From Pollutibacter soli (GTDB taxonomy: Bacteria; Bacteroidota; Bacteroidia; Chitinophagales; Chitinophagaceae): a stretch of DNA of 64,000 bases. The stretch lies in contig JARJHS010000004.1 of NCBI GenBank assembly GCA_029269725.1, forward strand, positions 186,001 to 250,000, in the 5' to 3' direction. The position numbers and the translations under genes are program-made. The notes under the pieces are model-generated. The model saw nothing but the letters and a program-made list of their open reading frames with translations. It was not told the origin of the DNA and searched no databases. This document shows positions 28,339 to 36,805 of this stretch, in pieces; positions within the stretch are counted from its first letter, which is position 1, and each line of letters begins with the position of its first letter.

Positions 28339-30687
28339 TTATTTTTTATTCTGATCTGGCCTTACATTTTTCTTGTTGAACGAGATCAGCAAAACCGGAA
28401 GTAAAATCAGATTGGTAAGCGTCGCAGATAATAGTGTCAGCGATGTCAACCATCCCAAAGCTTTCGTTCCGCCAAATCCGCTGAAAACAAAAATGATAAA
28501 ACCAGCAATCAAAACCAGTGAAGTATAAATAATACTGATACCTGTCTGCCTGATGGTATGCATTACCGTTTGTTCGACATCATAATTGTATGTCGGCAAT
28601 TCCTGTTTGTAATTTACCAGGAAGCGAATCGTAACATCAATTGCAATCCCCAATGCAACACTGAATACAAGTACAGTTGAAGGCTTCAAAGCAATTCCGA
28701 CCCAACCCATAATTCCGGCTGTCAGAAGCAAAGGAATAATATTAGGAATAAGTGAGCATATCAGAATTCTGAAGGATTTAAAAAGATAAAGCATACAAAG
28801 CGAAATCAGCGCAAACGCCCAGATGATGCTGTCTTTTAAACCGCTGATGATAAAACGGCTGCCTTCAAGAAAAGTGATGGTAGTACCAGTAAATTCAACC
28901 TTATAGGCTGAGGTATCAAAATATTGTGAAGCGCGCATTTGTAATGTGTCCAACAGGATTGGAAGTTTTTTACTTCCAACATCCGCCATGTTCAGGCTTA
29001 ACCTGGTTGTCTGCCGGTTAGTATCGATAAAAGAAGAAATCAGTTTCTGAAAAACAGTACCCTGGTTGCTGCTGTCTCTTCTTGCCTTAAGGTAATCACC
29101 GACGAATGCTCCGTCAAAAGCGTTGGGCATTAGATAATTCGCAGAGTCTCCATCATAAAACGATTGCTTGGCAAACTTTAGTCCTTCTGCCAGAGACAGT
29201 GGGCGTGCAAATTCCGGAAATCCGGCTATGGACTGACTGAAGGAATCAATCTTTGCATAAGTATTCAAAGCACGCATACCGGTAAGTCCGTTTTTGCGTT
29301 TGGTATCCACAATGATTTCCAGTGGCATGATCCCTTTGAAATTCGATTCAAAAAATTTAAGATCAGCATAGATTTTATCTGTCTTCGGCAGATCATCAAC
29401 AATATACCCCTCCGAACGCAGTTTCAGCATACCGGTTACCGAAACCAGCATGATGACTACCGTAAAGGCATACACTATTTTTCTATGATTAAAAACCCAG
29501 ATCTCGATCCTGGTGAGAACGGTAGTGAGCCATTTATTTTCGAGGTAGTTTAAATGCCTGGATTTTGGTTGCGGTAAATAACTTAATGCTGCCGGTAATA
29601 ATATCAGGGAAATAAAAAATAAGGCCATGATATTTATACCTGCCACGATACCAAATTCCTTCAGAACTGCACTTTTTGTAAATGAAAATACTGCAAACCC
29701 GATCGCGGCACTGATGTTACAAAAGAGTGTTACAATTCCCATTTTGCTTACCATGTCAACAAGTGCAGTTCTCTTATCCGTTTTCTTAATATAGGAAGTA
29801 TGGTACTTATTCAGGAAGTAGATACAATTCGGAACTCCAATTACCACCACTAACGGAGGTATCAATGCATTCAACAGGGAAATCTTAAAACCGCAGAGAT
29901 AGATGGTGGCCATGGAGAAAATAACCCCGATGATTACGACTGAAAGGGACAGGATCATCGTACTGAATGACCGGAAGAATATGAGCAGGATGATTGCCGA
30001 AAAAACTATCGAGCCAGCCAAAAACCATTTCATTTCCCTGGCAATTCGCGTAGCCATATTGTTTCGGATCAGTGGCAATCCGCTTAATTTGATATCCAGA
30101 TGATTGGCGGTGCCAAACGCAAGCGCTTTTGTTTCTACACCACCAACAGTCTTTTCCCGCAATTTTGAATTGATCACCCGTGTACTCACACGTACACCCA
30201 TCAGGTACGTTTTGGTATCAGGGTTATACAAAAGCCCCTTGTAAAAAGGTAAATTGAGAAAAACATCCCGACAGGAGTCCATCTCTGCCTGTGATTGCAC
30301 TGACTTTGGAAAAATCAGTTTAGGAATCAGTTTTTCAGTGCTGTCATTTTTTATCAGGGCAACCGCTGAACTCAAACTCAAAACTTCTTCAACGCCATCG
30401 ACGGTTTTCATGTCATCATGTAATGCAGAAAGGGCGTTAAAAAGTTTTGGTGTAAACATGCTGTCGGTCTGAAATCCGACTGCAATGAGATTACCATCCT
30501 CACCAAACTTTTGCTTAAAGGAAAGATAAGCCTGGTATTTAGGGTTATCGATAGGTATTGCACGGGTAAATTCGTAACTCATCTCAACCCTGGAGGCATA
30601 ATACCCCATCACAATTGTTGAAATACCTAATATGATCAATAAAATCAATCTATTTCTGAGGACCCATTCACCGAGGCGATGCCACAT
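28339..30687 (-). CDS. MMPL/RND-family transporter (predicted exporter)
   Basis: 782 residues in two similar halves. Each has one TM segment, a large periplasmic domain and a cluster of five TM segments, giving twelve in total. First-half landmarks are WVLRNRLILLIILGISTIV, FFRSFSTMILSLSVVIIGVI and NALIPPLVVVIGVPNCIYF. Second-half landmarks are ILICSLIPNIIPLLLTAGIM and LVFSVALGIAIDVTIRFLVN. Acidic residues in the fourth-TM equivalent (GIAIDVTIRF) suit proton coupling. Related proteins export lipids, hopanoids or siderophores; the cargo here is unknown. No membrane-fusion protein or outer-membrane channel gene is adjacent. Confidence 0.88.
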   Translation of the reverse strand: MWHRLGEWVLRNRLILLIILGISTIVMGYYASRVEMSYEFTRAIPIDNPKYQAYLSFKQKFGEDGNLIAVGFQTDSMFTPKLFNALSALHDDMKTVDGVEEVLSLSSAVALIKNDSTEKLIPKLIFPKSVQSQAEMDSCRDVFLNLPFYKGLLYNPDTKTYLMGVRVSTRVINSKLREKTVGGVETKALAFGTANHLDIKLSGLPLIRNNMATRIAREMKWFLAGSIVFSAIILLIFFRSFSTMILSLSVVIIGVIFSMATIYLCGFKISLLNALIPPLVVVIGVPNCIYFLNKYHTSYIKKTDKRTALVDMVSKMGIVTLFCNISAAIGFAVFSFTKSAVLKEFGIVAGINIMALFFISLILLPAALSYLPQPKSRHLNYLENKWLTTVLTRIEIWVFNHRKIVYAFTVVIMLVSVTGMLKLRSEGYIVDDLPKTDKIYADLKFFESNFKGIMPLEIIVDTKRKNGLTGMRALNTYAKIDSFSQSIAGFPEFARPLSLAEGLKFAKQSFYDGDSANYLMPNAFDGAFVGDYLKARRDSSNQGTVFQKLISSFIDTNRQTTRLSLNMADVGSKKLPILLDTLQMRASQYFDTSAYKVEFTGTTITFLEGSRFIISGLKDSIIWAFALISLCMLYLFKSFRILICSLIPNIIPLLLTAGIMGWVGIALKPSTVLVFSVALGIAIDVTIRFLVNYKQELPTYNYDVEQTVMHTIRQTGISIIYTSLVLIAGFIIFVFSGFGGTKALGWLTSLTLLSATLTNLILLPVLLISFNKKNVRPDQNKK

Positions 30688-30726
30688 ATTTTCTGGTTAA
30701 GGTGCAAAGGAAAGAAATTTCAGCCG

Positions 30727-30763
30727 TTCAACGTATAACGTCAAACGTTCAACGTATAACGCG
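30727..30763. repeat. GTTCAACGTATAACG / CAAACGTTCAACGT intergenic repeat
   Basis: GTTCAACGTATAACGT is repeated after CAAACG within 37 bp. Same word family as at 19476 and 53983. It sits between the divergent MMPL and recO genes. Confidence 0.6.
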
Positions 30764-30803
30764 CAATGTTTCAATATTTATACCATCCTTGAAATGGTTA
30801 TCT

Positions 30804-30811
30804 TAATTTTG
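30804..30811 (+). promoter_or_regulatory. TAnnTTTG (-7) promoter box of recO
   Basis: TAATTTTG lies 45 bp upstream of the recO ATG. No good -33 TTG is visible at the usual spacing. Confidence 0.35.
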
Positions 30812-30856
30812 GGTCGCATTTGCCGCACGCCCAAATAGAATCCCGCCTTATAGCAC

Positions 30857-31594
30857 ATGTTATTTTCAACAAAAGGATTGGTTACACGCTCTGTTCGTTA
30901 CGGCGAAAGCAGCTTGGTTGTCACCGTTTTCACAGAGCTTTTCGGTCTGAGAAGCTATATTGTTAATGGCGTAAGGACTTCGAAATTGAAATCGGCATTT
31001 AAACCCGCAATGTTTCAACCGGGCGCATTGCTGGAACTCGTAGTATATGAACAGGAGGGTAAAAACCTGCAAAGAATCAAGGAGTGCAAATGGTCAATTT
31101 TATACACAGAGATATTTACCAGTCTCGCAAAAAATGCGGTTTCTCTATTTATAATTGAACTTTTGCAGAAATGCCTTAGACAGCCCGAGCCACAACCTGA
31201 ACTTTTCTATTTTTCAGAAGATGCATTGATTACACTTGACAAATCATCAGTAACTGCCACGGCTAATTTCCCACTGTTTTTCACCCTCCATCTTTCTCAC
31301 TTTTTTGGCTTCAGGATGGAAGATGAATACTCGGAAAAAAAGAATATTCTTGATCTGAAGGAAGGAAATTTTGTTTCTTCAGCTCCGGACCATCAGTATT
31401 GGCTGGCAGCTCCATTCAGCGAATTGATTTCTTATTTTTTGAAAGCGCAACATCCTTCAGATACAGAGAACATTCATCTGAACAGGGATCAGCGGCGAAA
31501 ATTACTGGAAGCGTGTTTACTTTATTATTCTCTTCATTATCCTGATTTTGGAGTGCTGAAATCTGTACCGGTTTTGCAGTCAGTAATGGAGTGA
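30857..31594 (+). CDS. recO: DNA repair protein RecO
   Basis: Recombination mediator of the RecFOR pathway that helps load RecA onto SSB-coated single-stranded DNA. The N-terminal OB fold is plain: TKGLVTRSVRYGESSLVVTVFTELFGLRSYIV, then KSAFKPAMFQPGALLELVVY. The helical C-terminal domain follows and includes LRQPEPQPELFYF. The zinc-finger cysteines found in some RecO proteins are absent, which is usual in Bacteroidetes. Length (245) fits. It is divergent from the MMPL gene across a repeat-bearing spacer. Confidence 0.93.
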   Translation: MLFSTKGLVTRSVRYGESSLVVTVFTELFGLRSYIVNGVRTSKLKSAFKPAMFQPGALLELVVYEQEGKNLQRIKECKWSILYTEIFTSLAKNAVSLFIIELLQKCLRQPEPQPELFYFSEDALITLDKSSVTATANFPLFFTLHLSHFFGFRMEDEYSEKKNILDLKEGNFVSSAPDHQYWLAAPFSELISYFLKAQHPSDTENIHLNRDQRRKLLEACLLYYSLHYPDFGVLKSVPVLQSVME

Positions 31595-31612
31595 CCAGGC
31601 GAATGTGATTAC

Positions 31613-31643
31613 AGTTCAAAGTTCAAAGTTAAAAGTCGAAAGT
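31613..31643. repeat. CAGTTCAAAGTTCAAAGTT simple repeat after recO
   Basis: GTTCAAA is repeated, then AGTTAAAAGTCGAAAG. It resembles the TTCAACTTTCAACTTT text at 34183. Confidence 0.5.
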
Positions 31644-31710
31644 AAAACAGCCACCCTCAGTGAAAACAGGCACACAAAAATGAAATTATGATCATTAATG
31701 ACAGACCCGG

Positions 31711-32889
31711 TTATAGTATACGCTGTGTCGAAAAATCTTTTTTCATCAATACAATTCCTGGAGTATAACCAGCTTTGAATTGGCCAAGTCTATCTTCAAC
31801 TCCCATGGCATTTGCGCCATTACTGGTGGCCGCTTTAAGAAAAATCGATAAATCGATCTCCGGAAAGTGCTTAGCTAAGGTTGCAATTTCATCGCCTATG
31901 CTTAAGCGATAGTTACTCGCGTAGCTGTCAGTACCGATAACAAATGGCAATGAAAAAGAATTCATCAGGGCAATATCCGGCAGTTTGTTTTCGATATATA
32001 GATTTGCATTCGGGCAGAGACAGAGCCAGGGAGTAATGTTCTTTTCTTTTCTATATTGAATAAGAAATTCGACGTCCTTTTTACCGGTTGCAGTGTTGTG
32101 TACAAGAATAATATTTTGATTTCCATCGAAATCTGGCAGGTAAGATTGAAGCGATGTTTTGTGCGTTATTTCAACAGGCAGCTTGTTGTATCCAAGCATT
32201 TTGTATAAATGAAGAAAATCTCCGGTGCCGTATTCGAAGAGATCATTTTCTGCTTCGCATTCCTGGTTGTGTATGCTGATTGTGTTCCCGGTTGTCAACT
32301 GGTTCAATCTCAAAAAACCGTTTTTGCTCACACTATAAGGCGCATGTGGAACGATTGAATTTCCTGCGGTTATGGCTGATTGGTAGTCAGCTGATTCAAA
32401 TTGCCTGAGCAATGCATTTGCATTATTAAAAACTGTATTCAGATTTTCATCCCGAAGGCTGATGACTTCAATAAAATTTCTCCAGATAATCCTACTGGAT
32501 TTTTCTTTGATTGCAAGTGTGTCTGCAGTATTGCAGATGTCGCCCGCGGCCATTATGCCTTGCGCCCACATTTCTTTGTCCGCTTCGCGTATGGCTTCCT
32601 GGACGATGTCTTTAGAAAAACTTCCACGTTTTGATACTACCTGCATCAGGAATTGCACAAGCCCCGTATTTGGAGAAATCACATTTTTCATGTGACTCAA
32701 TTCCAGGTGAACATGTGCATTGACAAGACCCGGGAGAATTATTCCATCAAGAAATTCAATATCGTCGCCAGCTTTTTCAATGGACGTAAGGGCTTCGATT
32801 TTTCCATTATTATCAGTAATCAGCACCTGGTTTTCCCTTAACCATTGAAACCCATCAAAAATCCGGTTAGCACTGAACTTCCTGTACAT
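31711..32889 (-). CDS. Amidohydrolase-family deaminase/hydrolase
   Basis: 392 residues with the metal-dependent amidohydrolase fold. It starts with a small beta-sandwich, then GIILPGLVNAHVHLELSHM (H59, H61), VPHAPYSVS, a His in ISIHNQECEAENDLF, and the C-terminal Asp in GTDSYASN. This is the MtaD/SsnA/chlorohydrolase branch. In Bacteroidetes close relatives are often annotated as aminodeoxyfutalosine deaminase of the futalosine menaquinone route, but no other gene of that route is nearby, so the substrate is left open. It is divergent from prfA. Confidence 0.82.
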   Translation of the reverse strand: MYRKFSANRIFDGFQWLRENQVLITDNNGKIEALTSIEKAGDDIEFLDGIILPGLVNAHVHLELSHMKNVISPNTGLVQFLMQVVSKRGSFSKDIVQEAIREADKEMWAQGIMAAGDICNTADTLAIKEKSSRIIWRNFIEVISLRDENLNTVFNNANALLRQFESADYQSAITAGNSIVPHAPYSVSKNGFLRLNQLTTGNTISIHNQECEAENDLFEYGTGDFLHLYKMLGYNKLPVEITHKTSLQSYLPDFDGNQNIILVHNTATGKKDVEFLIQYRKEKNITPWLCLCPNANLYIENKLPDIALMNSFSLPFVIGTDSYASNYRLSIGDEIATLAKHFPEIDLSIFLKAATSNGANAMGVEDRLGQFKAGYTPGIVLMKKDFSTQRIL

Positions 32890-32965
32890 TCTTTGAGTTT
32901 GCTTAACTTTGCCAGCCGAAAATACATCACTGCCATTGTAAGCAGTTGTTTTTTATTAAAGATAT

Positions 32966-34030
32966 ATGCTCGATAAATTAGAAGCGATAAAAGCAAAGTT
33001 TGACGACCTGGGAGTTGCCCTTACCAATCCGGAAATCGTTAATGATAATAAACGATTCACCCAGACCAGTAAGGAGTATCGTAGCCTTGAAAAAATAGTT
33101 CAGGCTTACCAGGATTATAAACGTTTGTTGAGTGATGTTGACTTTAACCGTGAGGCGCTGATGGGTGATGATGAAGAACTCAGGGAACTTGCCAAATCGG
33201 AAACAGCGGAACTCCAGGAGCGAAAGGATGAGCTGGAAAAGCAGATCAGAAATATGCTTATTCCTAAAGATCCGCAGGATGAAAAAAATGCCATCATTGA
33301 AATCCGGGCTGGTACCGGTGGAGATGAAGCTTCATTATTTGCCGGTGATCTTCTGCGTATGTACCTGAGGTACTGTGAGCGCAAAGGTTGGAAAACAGCA
33401 ATTCTTTCAGAAAATGAAGGGACAGTTGGTGGTTATAAGGAAGTACAACTTGAAGTTACAGGCGACGACGTGTATGGGACGCTCAAATTTGAAAGTGGTG
33501 TGCATCGCGTACAGCGTGTGCCGGATACAGAAGCCAGCGGCCGTGTACACACAAGTGCTGCGACAGTGGCTGTGATGCCGGAAGCAGAAGAGGTGGATGT
33601 AGAGTTACGGGAAAGCGATGTAAAAATGGAAACAGCGCGAAGCGGTGGTGCAGGTGGTCAGAACGTAAATAAAGTGGAGACCAAAGTAATGCTGACCCAT
33701 CTTCCCACGGGCACGGTGATCATCTGCCAGACTGAAAGAACACAGCTGGGTAATCGTGAGAAGGCCATGCAGATGCTTCGTACAAAACTTTACGAAGAAC
33801 AGGTTCGCAAACAGGAAGATGAAATCTCCAGGCACAGAAAGAGTCTTGTAAGCACTGGTGATCGCTCTGCAAAAATCAGGACCTATAATTTTCCACAGGG
33901 TAGGGTAACCGATCATCGCATCGGGCTTACATTATACAATATCCATGATGTGCTGAATGGAGATGTCGGCGAACTTATCGAAGCATTGCAGTTCGCTGAA
34001 AACGCAGGTAAGCTCGCGGAGCAGAATTGA
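32966..34030 (+). CDS. prfA: Peptide chain release factor 1
   Basis: Recognises UAA and UAG and triggers peptide release. The GGQ loop is present ([19 protein letters not shown] 230-232). The anticodon-like tripeptide lies in [21 protein letters not shown] (186-188), where E. coli has PAT. This P-x-T is still RF1-type and not the SPF of RF2. Other landmarks are [14 protein letters not shown] and the C-terminal [15 protein letters not shown]. Length (354) is normal. Start ATG at 32966 gives the usual [14 protein letters not shown]. Confidence 0.96.
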   Translation: MLDKLEAIKAKFDDLGVALTNPEIVNDNKRFTQTSKEYRSLEKIVQAYQDYKRLLSDVDFNREALMGDDEELRELAKSETAELQERKDELEKQIRNMLIPKDPQDEKNAIIEIRAGTGGDEASLFAGDLLRMYLRYCERKGWKTAILSENEGTVGGYKEVQLEVTGDDVYGTLKFESGVHRVQRVPDTEASGRVHTSAATVAVMPEAEEVDVELRESDVKMETARSGGAGGQNVNKVETKVMLTHLPTGTVIICQTERTQLGNREKAMQMLRTKLYEEQVRKQEDEISRHRKSLVSTGDRSAKIRTYNFPQGRVTDHRIGLTLYNIHDVLNGDVGELIEALQFAENAGKLAEQN

Positions 34031-34182
34031 TTTCTTGAATGTGCCTCGCTGAGTGTAAGCCGAACCAGCACGGCTTATGTTAAACAGTACGCTTTTTCCG
34101 GAGCATGAACGAACCTGCTGACACAGTCAAAGATGAACTTGGCACATGCTGAGGCTAACTTATAACTTAACACCTATCACCC

Positions 34183-34206
34183 TTCAACTTTCAACTTTAA
34201 ACTTTT
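34183..34206. repeat. CTTCAACTTTCAACTTTAAAC simple repeat
   Basis: Part of the 296-bp spacer between prfA and the next gene. The surrounding sequence has no other recognisable element. Confidence 0.5.
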
Positions 34207-34326
34207 AGCATTCAACCTTTTGCTCCCTTATTATTTTACCGTTATCCCTCGCATTTCCTTTTTTCGTAATGCTTTAATTGTTATCTTCCTGTAGATCTAA
34301 TTTTCAGGACCCTCAACAATTGCTTT

Positions 34327-34926
34327 ATGCTGGAAGAACTTATAAAAATGGTGACCCGTCAGGGTCAGAGCGACATTGTTCAGAACTCTTCAATCCCCAA
34401 TCAGTACAATAACGAAATCATCGGTGAAGCAGGTAGTTCGATTTTCAACGGGCTGCAAGGCATGCTTGCCAATGGCGGCCTTTCACAAATACTAAGGTTA
34501 CTCGGCGGCTCTGGTGCAGGCTCCGGTGGCGGAATTGGTGGTTTATTAAACAATCCTGTCGTACAGCAGATCATACAATCTTTCGCAGGAAAGTTGACCA
34601 ATCAGTACAATCTCAGCCCTGCAGTAGCACAGAATGTGGGTGCTTCATTGATACCCCAGGTACTAAGCAATTTTGCCCAGCGTGTGAGCGACCCTAACGA
34701 TTCCACCATTGACATGAATGCTGTTATCGGTTCTCTCACCGGTGGAAATGTCAGCGGCACAGATTTCAATCAGCTGGCATCCAGGTTAGGAGGAGCAAGC
34801 GGTGATGTTGATGGTGACGGCGATGTGGATTTACAGGATATCATTGCTTCGGTTTCAGGAGCTGCTCAAAAAGAGCAAAACTCTGGCAATAATATCATGG
34901 ATATGATTGGTGGTTTACTTAGATAA
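34327..34926 (+). CDS. Hypothetical protein with a dockerin/EF-hand-like calcium loop
   Basis: 199 residues without a signal peptide. The N-terminal part is helical. A Gly/Ser-rich linker follows (about 60-73), then a helical middle with NNPVVQQIIQSFAGKL and LSPAVAQNVGASLIPQVLSN. Near the C terminus is a loop with Asp at 160, 162, 164, 166, 168 and 171 (GDVDGDGDVDLQDIIASVSG). It has the D-x-D-x-D-G-x-V-D-x-x-D spacing of a type I dockerin half or EF-hand. The protein has some likeness to DUF937-type proteins but I am not sure of the family. It stands alone between prfA and a convergent barrel gene. Confidence 0.65.
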   Translation: MLEELIKMVTRQGQSDIVQNSSIPNQYNNEIIGEAGSSIFNGLQGMLANGGLSQILRLLGGSGAGSGGGIGGLLNNPVVQQIIQSFAGKLTNQYNLSPAVAQNVGASLIPQVLSNFAQRVSDPNDSTIDMNAVIGSLTGGNVSGTDFNQLASRLGGASGDVDGDGDVDLQDIIASVSGAAQKEQNSGNNIMDMIGGLLR

Positions 34927-34948
34927 ATCGGATAAGCTGATCAATCTT

Positions 34949-35608
34949 TTATCTTCCTGAATTGAAAAAATACCCAAAGGTCAGTCCGAAATATTTGTTA
35001 CTGTATTTGGTTTCAGGAATGTTTGAAAGGTTGGCCAGCCCGTAAGAATATGAAGCTTTGAGGTAAGAGCCATATCCAAGTTTATACCCAAGCGAAGCTT
35101 GAACACCATAATCAAACGGTTTGATGTCATTTACATCCTTTCCGAATTTAATAATGGTTTCTTCAACTTCAGGACTTGGGTCAACCTGGTAAGTGATTTT
35201 GTTCTTCGCTTTGATACCCATGGCTGCATATGGTCCGCCACCTACGAAGAAATGGCCGTTGCCGAGATTGAAGTAGAATAGCAGACTTAAAGGCAATTCA
35301 ACATAATGTGTTGTATGTGTACCCTTAACACTCACAGGGATAGCCGAAGACTGATCAGTGCCTGTGAATTTGAAACCTTTGGCAATGTAATTCAGCTCAG
35401 CCATAATACTGAGTTTGTCAACCAGGTTCACACCAGCCATGCCGCCGATGATCGGGCCAAGCCGGTAGTCCTGTGAAATAAATTTGATATTGCTGTTGGA
35501 CTGGGTACGTGCAAGTGAGAAACCACCCTGAACGCCGAACTTAACCTGTTGAGCCAGAGCGAAAACGGGTAAAAGGATAAGTAAAAAAAGGTAAACTTTC
35601 TTTTTCAT
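34949..35608 (-). CDS. Outer membrane beta-barrel protein (PorT/OmpA-like barrel)
   Basis: About 219 residues from the ATG at 35608. A signal peptide (KKKVYLFLLILLPVFALAQ) is followed by an eight-strand-type barrel: VKFGVQGGFSLARTQ, GPIIGGMAGVNLVDKLSIMAELNYIAKGFKF, THYVELPLSLLFYFNLGNGHFFVGGGPYAAMGIKAK and YGVQASLGYKLGYGSYLKASYSYGLANL. It ends YFGLTFGYFFNSGR. This is the PF13568-type outer-membrane barrel common in Bacteroidetes. Substrate or role is unknown. The frame is open 14 codons further upstream, but that part lacks signal-peptide character. Confidence 0.82.
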   Translation of the reverse strand: MKKKVYLFLLILLPVFALAQQVKFGVQGGFSLARTQSNSNIKFISQDYRLGPIIGGMAGVNLVDKLSIMAELNYIAKGFKFTGTDQSSAIPVSVKGTHTTHYVELPLSLLFYFNLGNGHFFVGGGPYAAMGIKAKNKITYQVDPSPEVEETIIKFGKDVNDIKPFDYGVQASLGYKLGYGSYLKASYSYGLANLSNIPETKYSNKYFGLTFGYFFNSGR

Positions 35609-35857
35609 AGCTATTGGATTTTTTTTGGATGTGGCTGACGCCAGTACCAATAACGCAGAATTTCAATTTCTATTGAAAAAGGCTTTAGCATTTCCTTAAG
35701 AAAGCTGATACAACGGAAAAGCGTCCAATATACACTTATAGATAGTAACGCGAATGTGATAAGAAAAGAGGAGATGGAGATAAAAGAAATGAGGGGTGAT
35801 GACGTTTTAAGTGAAGAAGAGCCTTTATCAATTCATTAACAAAGCACCCCGGAACCT

Positions 35858-35872
35858 TGGCACCTGATTTGC
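35858..35872 (+). promoter_or_regulatory. Sigma-54 (-24/-12) promoter
   Basis: TGGCACCTGATTTGC matches the sigma-54 consensus TGGCAC-N5-TTGC. The GG at 35859-35860 and the GC at 35871-35872 are separated by exactly the required 12 bp between first bases. Transcription would begin near 35883. The only thing downstream on the plus strand is a short stretch ending in a terminator hairpin. Confidence 0.55.
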
Positions 35873-35882
35873 GTTTTATATA

Positions 35883-35960
35883 AAAACAGAATATAAACTT
35901 TTTCTCATAAGCAGTTAGTTTTGGTTACGGCCCCTATTTCCATAGGGGCTTATTTTTTTC
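35883..35960 (+). ncRNA. Candidate short RNA between the sigma-54 promoter and a terminator hairpin
   Basis: About 78 nt that begins about 11 bp after the -12 element and ends with the hairpin GCCCCTA/TAGGGGC plus a T-rich tract. It contains no ATG-initiated frame. It is antisense to nothing except the last three codons of the VanZ gene, which the T tract overlaps. The RNA is inferred from promoter and terminator only. A remote or lost target gene is an alternative explanation for the promoter. Confidence 0.4.
35930..35960 (+). terminator. Hairpin with T tract on the plus strand
   Basis: GCCCCTA (35930-35936) and TAGGGGC (35943-35949) enclose TTTCCA, followed by TTATTTTTTT. On the minus strand no T tract follows, so it fits plus-strand termination better than termination of the VanZ gene. 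Confidence 0.7.
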
Positions 35961-36351
35961 TATAGGTCAACCAAAATACAATGGCTGCGATTACTGCTCC
36001 TAAAGAGTCAGCAATGACGTCTCCGAAGTCAAAGTCCCTGCTGGTGAAGTACTTCTGATAATATTCCATCCCCAGTCCATAAATTATCGTAATGACAAGA
36101 ATGACAAGAACAGTTTGAAATCCTGTCCGTGCAGGTGCTTTTTTGGCAGCATACCAACAGGCCCAAAACCATAAGAAAAAGCCAAAAAGGATGCAGTGAA
36201 CAATCTTGTCGAAATCACTGATATCAAAAAGCTGCTCTTCCGGAATGCTTTCCTGTGGAATCACCAGTAAGATAAAAATGATGATTGTCCACGCTATCGC
36301 GATCCAAACAGACTGACTCAGTTTTTTGAATATGACAATCAGATTATGCAC
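35950..36351 (-). CDS. VanZ-family membrane protein
   Basis: About 133 residues. Four hydrophobic segments occur: WIAIAWTIIIFILLVI, HCILFGFFLWFWACWYA, VLVILVITIIYGLGM and SLGAVIAAIVFWLTY. Family motifs are FDKIVHCILFGFF and EYYQKYFTSRDFDFGDVIADSLGA. VanZ-like proteins are named for teicoplanin resistance, but most, including this one, are of unknown role. The frame is open to 36393. The GTG at 36351 is a sensible start because it overlaps the gcvH stop by 8 bp, indicating translational coupling. Confidence 0.78.
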   Translation of the reverse strand: MHNLIVIFKKLSQSVWIAIAWTIIIFILLVIPQESIPEEQLFDISDFDKIVHCILFGFFLWFWACWYAAKKAPARTGFQTVLVILVITIIYGLGMEYYQKYFTSRDFDFGDVIADSLGAVIAAIVFWLTYRKK

Positions 36352-36724
36352 CCGTAAGCGACTGATAAGCAGCAGAATCGAGGAGGTTCGCAAAATCTGC
36401 CGGGTCGTCTACCTTCATTTTTATCATCCAGCCGTCCCCATACGGGTCCTGGTTTACTTTTTCAGGCGCATTATCAAGTGAAGAATTTTTTTCTGTGATG
36501 GTGCCAGTCAATGGTAGATAAAGATCGCTCACCGTTTTCACTGCTTCCACGGTACCAAATACTGATTCGGCAGCAAGATGCTGACCGATAGTGTCAATAT
36601 CAACATACACAATATCTCCGAGCTCACCCTGTGCAAAATCAGTAATGCCGATTGTTGCTATATCTCCTTCGAGGGAAATCCATTCATGATCTTTTGTATA
36701 ACGCAAATTGGCGGGGAAATTCAT
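36344..36724 (-). CDS. gcvH: Glycine cleavage system H protein
   Basis: Lipoyl carrier that shuttles the aminomethyl group between the P, T and L proteins of glycine cleavage. 126 residues. The lipoyl lysine is K63 in FGTVEAVKTVSDLYLPLTG. Flanking landmarks are LRYTKDHEWISLEGD, FAQGELGDIVYVD and PYGDGWMIKMK. All fit the family at normal length. The P and T protein genes are not in the window. The stop overlaps the start of the VanZ-like gene. Confidence 0.96.
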   Translation of the reverse strand: MNFPANLRYTKDHEWISLEGDIATIGITDFAQGELGDIVYVDIDTIGQHLAAESVFGTVEAVKTVSDLYLPLTGTITEKNSSLDNAPEKVNQDPYGDGWMIKMKVDDPADFANLLDSAAYQSLTGA

Positions 36725-36782
36725 TTCATCAATTTTAGGAATGCAAGAATAATAATTTCTCGCGAATGAGAACCGAAATCTA

Positions 36783-36800
36783 TTGCTAAAGCTTTAGCAA
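36783..36800. repeat. Perfect 18-bp palindrome downstream of the cyclophilin gene
   Basis: TTGCTAAAGCTTTAGCAA lies 6 bp after the cyclophilin stop. No T tract follows on the minus strand, so it is not a canonical terminator for that gene. Confidence 0.6.
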
Positions 36801-36805
36801 AGACA

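Noticed and set aside
34139-34160. Second sigma-54 promoter (TTGGCACATGCTG...)
   Set aside because: It has TGGCAC but no GC at the required -12 position.
35930-35949. Terminator of the VanZ gene
   Set aside because: The hairpin lies just after the VanZ stop but lacks a T tract on the minus strand; the tract is on the plus strand.
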